A stretch of 64,000 bases of DNA from Burkholderiales bacterium (GTDB taxonomy: Bacteria; Pseudomonadota; Gammaproteobacteria; Burkholderiales; Burkholderiaceae_C). Position 1 is the first letter of the stretch. Each line of letters begins with the position of its first letter. Under the pieces are notes generated by a model. The model was not told where the DNA came from. It ran no database searches and saw nothing but the letters and a program-made list of their open reading frames with translations. Below are positions 50,899-62,500 of this stretch, piece after piece. The DNA lies in assembly GCA_016191525.1 (NCBI GenBank), contig JACPOK010000014.1, positions 512,014 through 576,013 on the forward strand, in the 5' to 3' direction. A program made the position numbers and the translations under genes.

Positions 50899-51915
50899 TC
50901 AGAACTTGGAGACGCGCTCCAGCTCGGTCTTGAACAGGTTGACCACGGCCGGGTCGTACGCGGCGGAGAACTTGTCGTAAACCGGGCGCACTTCAGCGCG
51001 CATCTTGGCCAGCTCGGCGGCCGGCAGGTCGTTGTAGAGCATGCCCTTGGCGGTGAGCTCGCCCAGCGCCTTGGCCGAGACTTCGCGGCTGACCACGCGC
51101 TGCCAGTTCTGCGCCTCAATGGCGGCGTCGGCCAGGATCTTGTGCTCCACCGGCGACAGCTTGTCCCAGAAGCGCTTGCTGATCTGGATCGGGTTGGTGG
51201 CGTACACGTGGTTGGTGCCGCTCACGTACTTCTGCACTTCGTAGAACTTGCTGGACAGGATCACGGCGAAGGGGTTCTCCTCGCCATCCACCGCCTTGCT
51301 TTCCAGCGCGCCATACAGCTCGGCGAAAGGCATGGGCACCGGGTTGGCCTTGAAGGTCTTGAAGGTTTCCAGGAACACCGGGTTGGGGATGACGCGCAGC
51401 TTCAGGCCTTCCAGGTCGGAGCCCTTCATGATGGGGCGCTTGCTGTTGGTGACGTTGCGGAATCCCAGGTCAAAAAAGCCCAGGACGATCACACCCTTTT
51501 CAGGCAGCCTGGCGCTGAGCATCTTGCCCAGCGGGCCGTCGACCAATGCGTCGGCCTGCTTGGCGTTGGCAAACAGGAAGGGAAAGTCGAGCAGGCCGAA
51601 TTCCTTGACGATGCCGTTCAGCGAGGTGGTGGAGGCCACCAGCATTTCCTGCACGCCGCCCTGCAGCGCCGACTGCTGCTGCAGCTCGTTGCCCAGCTGC
51701 GAAGCCGCGAATTCCTGTACCTTGATCTTGCCGCCGCTCTTGGCCGCCACGATCTCGGCGAACTTGCGCACGCCCAGGCTGGTGGGATGGTCGGGGTTGT
51801 TCAGGTGGCCGAACTTGATGGTGCGTTCCTGGATGTCCTGCGCCATGGCGCCGAAAGCGGCCAGGGACAGGGCGGCGGCGCACGCGATGGCGCGGCGGGT
51901 GAGCTTGATGTTCAA
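50899..51915 (-). CDS. dctP: TRAP transporter periplasmic binding protein
   Basis: A 338-residue DctP-family protein with a signal peptide (MNIKLTRRAIACAAALSLAAF, cleavage near AMAQ). The core has IKFGHLNNPDHPTSLGVRKFAE and SDLEGLKLRVIPNPVF, with the arginine of LKLRV typical for binding a carboxylate. It is the first gene of the operon dctP-aroQ-dctQ-dctM. The ligand is probably an organic acid; the co-encoded AroQ suggests a hydroaromatic acid. Confidence 0.92.
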   Translation of the reverse strand: MNIKLTRRAIACAAALSLAAFGAMAQDIQERTIKFGHLNNPDHPTSLGVRKFAEIVAAKSGGKIKVQEFAASQLGNELQQQSALQGGVQEMLVASTTSLNGIVKEFGLLDFPFLFANAKQADALVDGPLGKMLSARLPEKGVIVLGFFDLGFRNVTNSKRPIMKGSDLEGLKLRVIPNPVFLETFKTFKANPVPMPFAELYGALESKAVDGEENPFAVILSSKFYEVQKYVSGTNHVYATNPIQISKRFWDKLSPVEHKILADAAIEAQNWQRVVSREVSAKALGELTAKGMLYNDLPAAELAKMRAEVRPVYDKFSAAYDPAVVNLFKTELERVSKF

Positions 51916-51951
51916 GGTATGTCTCCTTCAAAGGTGCTTGGTGTGGCGCGG

Positions 51952-51980
51952 ATCATAGCCCAGTTTTTAAATAACTGGAA
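51952..51980 (-). promoter_or_regulatory. Candidate promoter of the dctP operon
   Basis: On the minus strand, TTCCAG (51975-51980), a 17-base spacer and TATGAT (51952-51957). The -35 hexamer overlaps IclR box 1, so repressor binding would block it. The -35 is a poor match. Confidence 0.4.
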
Positions 51981-52008
51981 TACAATTCCACTTTGGAATA
52001 GCCTTCCA
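51976..52008. promoter_or_regulatory. Two tandem IclR-like operator boxes
   Basis: Box 1, TGGAATACAATTCCA (51976-51990), and box 2, TGGAATAGCCTTCCA (51994-52008), are both 15-base palindromes on the pattern of the E. coli IclR box (TGGAAATNATTTCCA). They are 18 bases apart in the divergent dctP/iclR interval, close to two helical turns. Confidence 0.75.
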
Positions 52009-52030
52009 TAAATTAAAAAAGAAAGCGTCG

Positions 52031-52831
52031 ATGAGCACACTGGAGCGGTCACTCGGCATCCTGGAATACCTGGCGGCCTACCCCGAAGGCATGTCGCTGG
52101 CCAACATCGCGCAGGACCTGGTGCTGCCGCGCAGCGCCGCGCACCGCCTGCTGACCGAGCTGGCGCGCTGCGGCTATGTGCGCCAGCTGCGCGACCATGG
52201 CGACTACGCGCTGACCACCAAGCTGGCCGCGCTGGGCCTGAGCTTTTTAAGCGGCTCGGGCATCGTGGACATTGCCCAGCCGCTGATCGACCGGCTGGCC
52301 GAAGTGTCGGGCGAGCTGGTGCGGCTGGCCATCGTGGATGGCGACCGCCTTACCTTTGTGGCCAAGGCGCAGGGCGCGCGCGGCGGCCTGCGCTACGACC
52401 CCGACATGGGCATAGACGTGCGCTTGTCATGCAGCTCGGGCGGCCATGCCTGGCTGATGACCCTGTCTGACGAGCGCGCGCTGCAAATGGTGGCGCGCCA
52501 GGGCTTTGGCGCCCCCAAGAGCTATGGCCCCAACGCGCCCACCACCATCAAGGCGCTGACACGCATCCTGGCCGAAGACCGCAAGCGCGGCTTCAGCACC
52601 ATCAACGAGCAGTACGCCCCCGGCATGACGGCCATGGCCGCGCCCGTGCAGCGCAAGGGCGACGCCGCCATAGCCGTGATCACCATTGCCGGCCCCGCCG
52701 TGCGCCTGACCGAGGCGCGCATGCGCGAGCTGGGCCCCGTGCTGCTGAAGGCTGCGCATGAGCTGGCCATTGCCAGCAAGGCATCGCCCATGTTCATGCG
52801 CGACGCGGCCGCCACCCCGGTGGAGGCCTGA
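52031..52831 (+). CDS. IclR-family transcriptional regulator
   Basis: A 266-residue regulator. The winged helix-turn-helix covers about 1-62 (LGILEYLAAYPEGMSLANIAQDLVLPRSAAHRLLTEL), and the effector-binding GAF-like IclR domain covers about 80-250 (VRLAIVDGDRLTFVAKAQG). It is divergent from dctP with two palindromes between, so it most likely controls the TRAP-AroQ operon and itself. The effector may be a hydroaromatic or aromatic acid (inferred). Confidence 0.92.
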   Translation: MSTLERSLGILEYLAAYPEGMSLANIAQDLVLPRSAAHRLLTELARCGYVRQLRDHGDYALTTKLAALGLSFLSGSGIVDIAQPLIDRLAEVSGELVRLAIVDGDRLTFVAKAQGARGGLRYDPDMGIDVRLSCSSGGHAWLMTLSDERALQMVARQGFGAPKSYGPNAPTTIKALTRILAEDRKRGFSTINEQYAPGMTAMAAPVQRKGDAAIAVITIAGPAVRLTEARMRELGPVLLKAAHELAIASKASPMFMRDAAATPVEA

Positions 52832-52836
52832 GCAAC

Positions 52837-53520
52837 ATGGCGCTGCTGGGCCAGGGTGCCATCGCCATGTGGTGGGACATGGCGGCCGACCACCGCATTG
52901 AATTTGAAAACTGGCATTCGCACGAGCATTTTCCCGAGCGCATGGGCATACCCGGCTTCTTGCGCGGATCGCGCTGGGCCGCGGCCGATGGGGGCGAAGG
53001 ATTCTTCATCCTGTATGAGCTGGCCGGCTACGAAACACTGAGCTCGCCCGGCTACCTGGCGCGGCTGAACAACCCCACGCCCTGGTCCACGCAGCTGATG
53101 CCGCACCACCGCAACATGGTGCGCAGCCAGTGCCGTGTGCTGGCCAGCGCGGGCGGCGCCGTCGCGCAGCACGCGCTAACGCTGCGCCTCTCACCCGCCG
53201 CGGGCCGGGAAGAGCAGCTGCGCAGCTACCTGGCCGCGCAGGCTAAAACAATTGCAGCGCAAGCCGGCACCACCGCCGCCCACTTGCTGCAAACCCAAAC
53301 CCCCGCCATCGCCGCCACCACCGAACAGAAAATTCGCGGCGGCGCCGACCGCGCGGCCGACTGGATCTACATCGCCAGCGGCTACGAGCTGGCCGCGCTG
53401 GAAACGCTGCGCACCCACGCGCTGGGCAGCGAAGCACTGGCGCGCCATGGCGCCGCGCCGGGCGAGCGGGCTGGGTTTTACAGCCTGCGGCACAGCAGCG
53501 CGGCGAGTGACGTGGGCTGA
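52837..53520 (+). CDS. Conserved-type protein of unknown function, co-transcribed with iclR
   Basis: A 227-residue protein beginning MALLGQGAIAMWWDMAAD. A WHSHEHFPERM segment resembles the histidine-containing strand of some dimeric alpha/beta-barrel proteins. It is 5 bases after iclR, so probably co-transcribed. A degenerate dyad (GCTAA-AACAATT-GCAGC, 53242-53258) lies inside it. I do not recognise the family; a small-molecule-binding or monooxygenase-like role is only a guess. Confidence 0.55.
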   Translation: MALLGQGAIAMWWDMAADHRIEFENWHSHEHFPERMGIPGFLRGSRWAAADGGEGFFILYELAGYETLSSPGYLARLNNPTPWSTQLMPHHRNMVRSQCRVLASAGGAVAQHALTLRLSPAAGREEQLRSYLAAQAKTIAAQAGTTAAHLLQTQTPAIAATTEQKIRGGADRAADWIYIASGYELAALETLRTHALGSEALARHGAAPGERAGFYSLRHSSAASDVG

Positions 53521-53564
53521 TCTGCTGGAGGCACTCCTTGCGCCGCACTTGCGTGAACTAACGC

Positions 53565-56500
53565 CTATTTCACGGCCCAGGACGGTTTGTCGTCGCCCAC
53601 GTTGATCGCGGCAAACAGCAATGCGTCGGCTGCCGTTGATTCGATACTGCCGATTGGGTTGCTCGCTACTGCCGTCTCCTTGACTACCAGGTCGGTGCCA
53701 GCCTGCAAGGCAATCCACGGGTCCACCAGCGTTGATGTCGAACTGTCCGCCGGCGCCCTGCCTGCGTCCTGCGCCTTGTCAGCCCCAAGGCCGGCCAACT
53801 CGGCACGCACGGCCTCGTCGCCCATGTCCTTGCCGTAGCTCTGCGTGGAGACGTAGGTAGTCGCATAGTCGTAGGCCAGGTCGCCGCCGCGTGCCTGGGT
53901 ATTGGACGTGGAGATCACGGCCGTATTCAGGCTGGGCGCGATTGACCAGGTCAGGCTGGAATTGCTGCCCCGCGCCGCGTCGAAGCTGTTGGTGATGGAA
54001 GTGAAGTCAAAGTCCACCACCTTGCTCTTGTTCAGCGCGCTGCTGGAATTCGGGTCGTAGTTGCCGCCTTCGGTCAGCATCTGGAGCGTGCCGACGCTGC
54101 GGTTTGCCGTGCCGGCATACCAGTCCACGTTAGTGATCTGGTCGCCCGCGCCCAGCCCGAGAATCAGGTCTGATCCGCTCTTGTGCAAGGTCAGGTCGGC
54201 ATAGCGAATGCCGCCACCCAGGCTGATAAGGTCGGCGCGGGCGTCGCCGCTGGTGGTTTTGAGCACGTCATTGCCGTCGCCCCGGTTGAAGGCAATGACG
54301 TCACGCCCCAGGCCGGCCGTGATGGTGTCGTCGCCCTTGCCGGCGGCAATGAAGTCGTTGCCGCTTCCCGCGTCGATGGCGTCGTTGCCGGCCCCGCCGT
54401 CGATGAAGTCGTTGCCCGCGCCGCTGGTGACCTTGTCGTTGCCGCTGCCGGCCACCACAACATCCGAACCGCCGCCCAGGGTGATGGTGTCATCGCCGGC
54501 GCCACCGGCCGCGAGATTGTTGCCTTCGGTGTCTTCAAGCACGTCGTTGCCTGCGCCACCCCACAACCTGTCGTTGCCCGCGCCGCCGTAGAGCTTGTCG
54601 TTGCCCCCTTCGCCGTAAAGCTTGTCGTTGCCTGCGCCGCCTTTGAGCGTGTCTGCCGCGCCCCGGCCGGCCAGCACGTCGTTGCCGGCACCCCCATCGA
54701 GAACGCTGGCCCCGGCGTTGCCCACCAGAACATTGTTAGCCGCATTACCGGTTCCGCTGAGCGCTGCACTGCCAGTGAACATGAGGTTCTCTACGTTCTC
54801 AGGCAGCACGTAACTGACGGACGCGGCAACGGTATCGATGCCACCCCCGGCCTTCTCGACAACCTTGTCGCCGGCTTCGCCGCCGCCACATTCGTTATCG
54901 CTCTCTGCGGCCGTGAATCGGTCAACGATGTAGACATCGTCTCCCTTGCCCCCGGTCATCGTATCGGCGCCCTGTTTCCCGTCGATGCGGTCAGCGCAGT
55001 TGGTGCCCGCCAAGTTATCGTTCTTGCTGGTGCCGTTGATGGCAAGGCCGCAGGCCGCTTCGTCAGCGCCCGTGACGGTCACGCTCAGCTGCGCGCTGGC
55101 CGTGGCGCCCTGGCTGTCCGCCACCGTGTAGTTGAAGGTGTCTTTGACCTGCTGACCGGCGGTAAGCGCTTGCACTTTGCTGCTGGCGTTGTTCAGTGCA
55201 TAGCTGTACCCGCCATCTGCCGCCAGGGTCAGCGTGCCGTAGTCGCTGGTGCGGCTGCCGGTGGAGGTGATTTTGAGCACATCACCCGCATCGACATCGC
55301 TGTCGTTGGTCAAAACGTTACCGCTGGCAGTGAGCACACCGTCTTCGCTAACAGCAGCCATGTCTGCCAGCGCCACCGGGCCATCATTGACGCCGACGAT
55401 ATCGACAGTGAGGTTCGCGCTGGCCGTAGCGCCATGGTTGTCTGCGACGGTGTAGGCCACTGTTTCCGTCACGTGCTGGCCGGCCGCCAACGACTGCACT
55501 GCCGCACTCGCGTTGTTCAGCGCGTAACTGTAGCTCCCGTTGGCACCCAGGGTCGCGGTACCGTACTGGCCGCTTCTGCTGCCTGTCGTGGTGACGCTAA
55601 GCGTGTCGCCGGCGTCAATATCGCTGTCGTTGGCGAGCACGTTTCCTGAAACGGCACCGCCGTCCTCACTTGCTGCCGCGGTGTCTGCGTGAGCCACCGG
55701 ACCATCGTTGACGCCAACGATGTCGACGGTGAGGTTGGCGGTGGCTGTGGCGCCGTGGTTGTCGGCGACGGTGTAGGCAAAGGCGTCGGTGGCGTGCTGG
55801 CCAACTGCCAACGATTGCACCGCCGCACTGGCATTGTTCACCGCGTAGCTGTAGCTGCCATTGGCGCTCAGAGTCGCGGCGCCGTATTGGCCAGTTCGGG
55901 CTCCCGTCGTCGTGGCGCTCAGCGTGTCGCCTTGATCCACGTCGCTGTCGTTGGTGAGTACGTTGCCTGTGACAGCGCCACCGTCTTCGCTGGCAGTCGC
56001 AGTGTCCGCATGCGCCACTGGCCCGTCGTTGACGCCGACAACATCGACGGTGAGGTTGGCAGTGGCCGTGGCGCCGTGGTTGTCGGCGACGGTGTACGTG
56101 AACGTGTCGGTCGTGTGTTGTCCTACCGCGAGGGACTGAACTGCCGCGCTGGCGTTGTTCACCGTGTAGCTGTAAGCGCCGTCGGCGCCGAGGCCGAGGG
56201 ACCCGTAGGCGCCCGCTTTGGTTCCGGCGTTTGCTATGGAAAGCGTGTCGCCCTGGTCCACATCGCTGTCGTTGGCAAGCACGTTGCCCGCAACAGCGCC
56301 GCCGTCTTCGCTTGCAGTCGCGGCGTCCGCGTGAGCCACTGGGCCGTCATTGGCGCCGACGATATCAACAGTCAGGTTCGCGGTGGCCGTTGCGCCCTGG
56401 CTGTCCGCGACGGTGTAGGCGAAGGTGTCGGTCGCATGCTGCCCGGCAGCCAAAGACTGCACAGCCGCACTGGCGTTGTTCACGGTGTAGCTGTATGCGC

Positions 56501-59500
56501 CATCTACTGCAACGTCGAGCGAGCCGTAAGCACCAGCTTGGGCCCCGGTACCGGTCACGCTCAGCGTATCGCCCTGATCCAAGTCGCTGTCGTTCGCGAG
56601 CACATTACCGCTCGCGGTGAGGACACCGTCTTCGCTGACAGCAGCCGCGTCTGCACCAGCGACGGGACCGTCATTCGCTCCCGCAATGTCAATTGTGAGA
56701 TTGGCCGTGGCGTTCGCGCCGTGGTTGTCGGCGACGGTGTAGGTCAACGTGTCCGTCACATGCTGGCCGGCCGCAAGCGACTGCACCGCCGCGCCTGCGT
56801 TGTTCACCACGTAGCTGTAAGCGCCGTCGGCGCCAAAAATCGCAGTGCCGTACTGGCCGGCGCGGCTCCCTGTCGTCGTGACGCTGAGCGTATCCCCCTG
56901 GTCTACATCGTTATCGTTGGCAAGCACGTTACCCGCCACCGCGCCGCCATCCTCGCTTGCAGTTGCCGCGTCGGCGTGAGCGACAGGCCCGTCGTTGACA
57001 CCAATGATGTCGATGGTGAGGTTTGCACTGGCTATCGCGCCCTGACTGTCCGCGACGTTGTAGGCGAACGCGTCGGTTGCGTGTTGTCCAACAGCCAGCG
57101 ACTGCACGGCCGCACTGGCGTTGTTCACCGTGTAGCTGTAGCCGCCATCGGCCGCAATGTTGAGCGCGCCGTACGCGCCTGCATGGCCACCGGTGTTGGT
57201 CACCGAGAGCGTGTCGCCCTCGTCGATGTCGCTGTCATTCGCGAGCACGTTGCCTGAAACGGCGCCGCCGTCTTCGCTGGCTGTGGCCGTGTCGGCGCTT
57301 GCCACCGGGCCATCGTTGACACCGACGATATCGACGGTGAGATTTACGCTGGCCGTGGCGCCATGACTGTCGGCCACCGTGTAGGCGAACACATCGGCGG
57401 CGTGCTGCCCGGCCGCCAGCGATTGCACTGCCGCACTGGTATTGTCCAAGGCATAGCTGTAGCTGCCACTGGACGCAAGATCCAGGCGGCCGTGGACACC
57501 GGCCTGCGAGCCGGCATGGGCGACGCTGAGCACATCGCCAGCATCCGCATCGTGATCATTGGCCAGTACGTTGCCGGTGACGGCGGGGCCATCTTCATGA
57601 ACTGTGGTGCTGTCGGCCTGGCCCACGGGGGCACGGTTGAGCAGCGATTCGTCCAGCACAATGCTCTCGGCGGCACAGAATGTAACCTGGCTCACCCGCT
57701 CGGTGGCGCCCACCCAATTGCGCAGGGTTACCTGCGTGCCGTCGCTGGCGTCGCTCACCCCAACGGTAATCACCAGGTCGTTGATATCGGTGCTAAAAGA
57801 CAGATCGCTGCGCTGGATGTCGCCGCTAAAGTGCAGGCTGCCCTCGCCCTGGTTGTCTTCCACTACATCGTGCCCGTCGCCGCGCGCAATGACGTAGGTG
57901 TCGTAGCCCTCGCCGCCGCGCAGCAGATCGTCGCCGCGCCAGCCGGCCAGCACGTCGTCGCCGGCGCCGCCGAACAGGGTGTTGGCTCCGGAGTTTCCGA
58001 TCAGGATGTTGTCCGCGTCATTCCCGCTGCCGGCCAGGTCGGCTGTGCCGTCCAGAAGCAGGGCCTCCACGTTGTCGCCCAGAACGTAGTTGTCCAGGGT
58101 GGTGTGCACGATATCCAGGCCTCCGTCGGCCAGCTCGACGACGACGTCTGCCGCATCGTCCACCACGTAGGTGTCGTCTCCCGTGCCGCCCGACATGGTG
58201 TCGGCGCCGCTGCCGCCATCGAGCAGATTGCGCCCGTTGTTGCCGACCAGGACTTGCGCTCCAGCGCCTGTCGCTGCGTCGATATCGAGGAAGGGAGCAT
58301 CCTCACTCAGCACCACGGTTTCGATGTTATCCAGCACGACGCTGGCGCTGGCAATCACTGTGTCGTGGCCCTGGCCCTGCGCCTCGACGACCACATCGGC
58401 CGTCCAGATGTTGACCGGTCTTCCATCCATGCCAAAGCGGTTGTCCGCGTCGCACAGGTCGAGCGCAGCAACGTGACCACTGACGCTGGCGGCGGATTCG
58501 CCGTCCACGATGTAGGTGTCATTGCCGCTGCCGCCGATCAGGGTGTCGATACCGGCCCCACCATCAAGAAGGTCGTTATTGGCCGCGCTGACGCTGCCGA
58601 AGTCGAGAATCATCGTTCCGGACTCCGAATCATTGACGACCCGGAACCCAACGATCGCGTCGACCCCACCCCGCAGGGTGTCGGCGCCATCCCCTCCCCG
58701 CAGGATGTCGCTGCCGGCGCCGCCATCCAGCGTGTCGTCACCCGCGTCGCCCTCCAGGATATCGCCGCCGGCATGCAGGGCTGCATCACTGATGTCCTGG
58801 TCGCCCGCTGAGCCGAGATCCGCCTGTGCGGCAAGAATGGACTGGGCGTCAACCGGCAGCCTGTCGCGTGGCCAGTACACCGTGCTGGTCTCCCAACGGG
58901 TAGACCGGTCGTCTCCCGGGGCCCCCGGTGCCGGGATGCCGCGCGTGGTTACCGCCACATAGTCGCCGGGATTGAGGCCCGCGGCGTCGGTCTGCACACC
59001 ATACTGGGAGACGAGTTGTTCCCACGTCAGGCGGTCAGCCCGAGGCTGCCAATAAGCCAGGGTGTAGTCCTGAAAGTCGCCGCCTCCCTCCCACGTCATC
59101 GTGCCGTCCGCGTGTATGAAAAGTGCTTCCGAAGGAGCAGGCTCCCCCTCTTGCCAGGGCGCGACGTATAACGGAACGGCCTGCCGCTCGCTGCCCGGAG
59201 TCGAAGAGAGCTGCCAGGCCGAATAGGCGTGGAAGCCATCATCCAGCCGCGCGCTGTCCTGCGAAACGTCATAACTAAAGTCCGCCAGGAATCGTTCGAA
59301 CGTCAGGGGCGCGACAGGGCCGTAGTCCAGGAAGTTTCTGAGGCTCTCGTCCATGGACTCGGCCAAATCACCGCGAACGTCCACGTCGGCGCTTTGGCCA
59401 CCGTACACGGAGTCATTGCCTTCCCCGGCGTACACCTCGTCGCTACCCGTGCCGCCGATGATGACGTTGTCGTCCCCATAGGCTTGAATGACCAGGCCTC

Positions 59501-62500
59501 CAGTCGAGCCGGTAGCATTCAGCAACTCCACGTTCTGCGCCAGGTCAACGTACATGTCGTAGGGTGCATTCACCAAGACCCGGTCATACCCCCCGCCGGC
59601 CGCTTCCACCAGCGTGACACCGTCGCCACCCAGGCTGTACGTGTCGTCGCCCGCACCGCCCTCCAGTGTGCTGAAACCTTCGACACTGATCAAGGTGTCG
59701 TTGCCATCCAGGCCGCGCAGGGTGTTGTCGCCGTAGCCGTCGGTGAGGACGTTGTCCAGCTCGTTGCCGGTGCCCGTCAGGCCGTAGTCGTCCAGAGACA
59801 GGTTCTCCACGTTGTCGGGGAGCGTGTAGTCAACGGCTGTCACCACCAGGTCCACGCCGGCGCCCGCTTCCTCGATCACGACATCTTCGGCATCGTCAAC
59901 CGCATAGAGGTCGTCGCCCGCGCCGCCGGCCATCACGTCGGCGTCAGAGCCGCCGTCCAGCACGTCGGCTCCCGCGCTGCCAATGAGCTCGTCGCTGCCC
60001 CTGCGGCCGAACAGGGTTCCCCCGTCGTCGCTTTGAAGCACCAGCACGTCGTCGCCTCTACCGCCATCCAGAACATCAAAACCCTGCCCGCCGAACAGCG
60101 TGTCGTTGCCCGCGCCACCCTCGACCAAATCATTGCCCGCGCCGCCGTCCAGCACGTTGTCGTTGCTGTTGCCCGTGATGGTGTTGGCCAGGTCGTTGCC
60201 AAGGCCCGTGGTAGCGGTGCCTTCTTCAAGGACCAGGTTTTCCGCGAATGCGCCCAGGGTGTAGTCGAGATTGCTGTGGACCGTGTCGCTGGCGCTGGTC
60301 TCGGAAGCCAGTACCTGGTCGCCTGCCTGGCTGACCACGTAGTCGTTGCTGCCGGTGCCGCCAATCATCACGTCGTCACCATCGCCGCCATCCAGCCAGT
60401 TGGCCCCGGCGCCACCCACCAGCACATCGTTGCCCGCCAGGCCGTTCAAGGCGGCCGATCCGTTGCCGGTCGCTTCCAGGTGGTTGTCCAGTTCGTTGCC
60501 GGTGCCGACCACCGTCCCCCAGCCGGCGGCGGCCTGCAGCGTCAGGTTCTCGACGTTGTCGCCCAACACGAAGGATTGTGCGGTGACTACAGTATCGGTT
60601 CCCTCGCCTGCGTTTTCCAAGATCAGGGCGCCATTGTCCGAGGCGTTGACATCCTGGTAGGTGTCGTCCCCCTCGCCCCCAGCCAGCAGATCAGCACCCG
60701 CGCTGTCCAGCAAGACATCATTTCCCGCGCCGCCGTACAGCTGGTCATACCCGTCGCCACCGTCCAGCACGTCCTTGCCCTCACCGCCTTCCAGCCAATC
60801 GCTGCCATAGCTGCCCTGCAACTGATCGTCGCCCAGCCCACCCAGCAGCTGATCGTCGCCCTGGCCGCCGCGCAACAGGTCGTCGCCTTCGTCGCCCGCC
60901 AGCATGTCATCGCCAGCGCCGCCCAAAATCAGGTCGTCACCCGCGCCACCGTGGAGGCTGTCGTTACCGTCGTAGCCCAGTACATCGTCCTGCCCGCCTT
61001 CGCCGAAAAGCGCGCTGCCGCCGGAGCCGGCATACAGGTAGTTGCGCAAGTCATTGCCGATGCCGGTGTGGCTGTCAGGCCCCGTCATCATCAGCACCTC
61101 GACATCGGTGCCGTGCAGGCTGACGTCCGAGCTGGCCTGCACCAGGTCCTGGCCCTCGCCCGGGTTTTCCATCACGGTATCGCCCGCGTTGTCCACGTAG
61201 TAGATATCGTCACCGGCACCGCCGACCATCACATCGACGCCCGCGCCGCCATCGAGGTAGTCGTTACCCTCTAGGCCCAGCAAGGTATCGTCACCATCAA
61301 AACCGAAGAGGCTGTCGATACGCCAGCTGCCTGTCAGCGTTTCCCCCGCGCCGGTTCCGAAAAAGCCGAGGCCCTGCTGGTCCAGTAAGGTGCCGATATC
61401 AAAAACCGCCTCGGTCCCATAGAGCGGCACGTACAGGTTGACGTTCTCCACGGCACTCACCGCGTCACGGGCGTAGACGTTGAATCCATCGATTTCCACC
61501 AATTGCGAGGTGGCCGCGTTGTAGAGACCCAGGCTATCGCCCGCTGAACCGGCAACGAAAAACATGGAATAAGCATTCCAGCCCAAGTCCACCAGGTCTG
61601 AGGCGCCGCCGCTGTCCGCGATGGTCTTGTTGCCGCCGTCGCTTCGCACGACGTAGGTATCGTTGCCGCCCCCGCCTTCCAGCAGGTCGACGCCGCCTCC
61701 GCCGCGCAACGTGTTGTCGCCTTCCGTGCCCACCAGATGGTTGCTGCCGTTATTGCCCGTGCCTGAGGCTGCGTCGCCCGTGAGGAAGAGGTTTTCAACG
61801 TTGTCCGCCAGAGCGTAGTCAACGCTCGCGGAGACGGTGTCCGTGCCGTCGCCAGGTTGCTCCACAACGCTGTCGCCGGCGTTGTCCACCAGATACGTAT
61901 CGTCGCCCGCACCGCCTTCCAGCACGTCGGCCCCTGCGCCGCCGTCCAGCACATTGGCTGCGTCGTTACCCATCAGGTGGTTGTTGCCGCTGTCGCCGGT
62001 AGCGTTGACCGCGTCACTGCCCGTAAGCCGGACGTTCTCTACATTCGGGGTTGTGAGGGCGTAGTCTACTGAGACAGCGATGGTGTCGTTGCCGCCGTCT
62101 TGCTGCTCGATGATCTCGGCCTGGGTATTGCCGTCCAGCACATAGGTGTCGTCGCCTTGCCTGCCTTCCAGCGTGTCGTGTCCGTCGCCGCCTGCCAGCG
62201 CGTCGTTGAAGGCAGTGCCCACCAAGTGGTCGTTCCCCGACGTGCCGTGACTGGCAAAGCCCAGCCGCGCGATCAGTTGTTCGGCGCTGAATACGGCGAC
62301 GCTGCCGTTGTCGTTGGTCAGCTCGAATTGCTCGATGGGGCTGGTTGAGCCCGGGTCTTGCGCGTTGAACCCTTCCACGTGAACCTGCTGGCCCGTGGAA
62401 GTGTTGCGCAGCAGCAGGCTGCCTTCGCCAAGTTCCGTGTCGCTCACTTTCCAGCCCAGCTGCAGGATGTCGATGCCCCCTTCGTCGAAGATCGTCTTGG

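Noticed and set aside
59229..61274. Long plus-strand reading frame (681 codons) opposite the RTX gene
   Set aside because: It is the complement of a GC-rich repeat gene; the translated product is a low-complexity Val/Ala/His-rich series without known domains. Similar shadow frames occur at 54183, 55689 and 57363.
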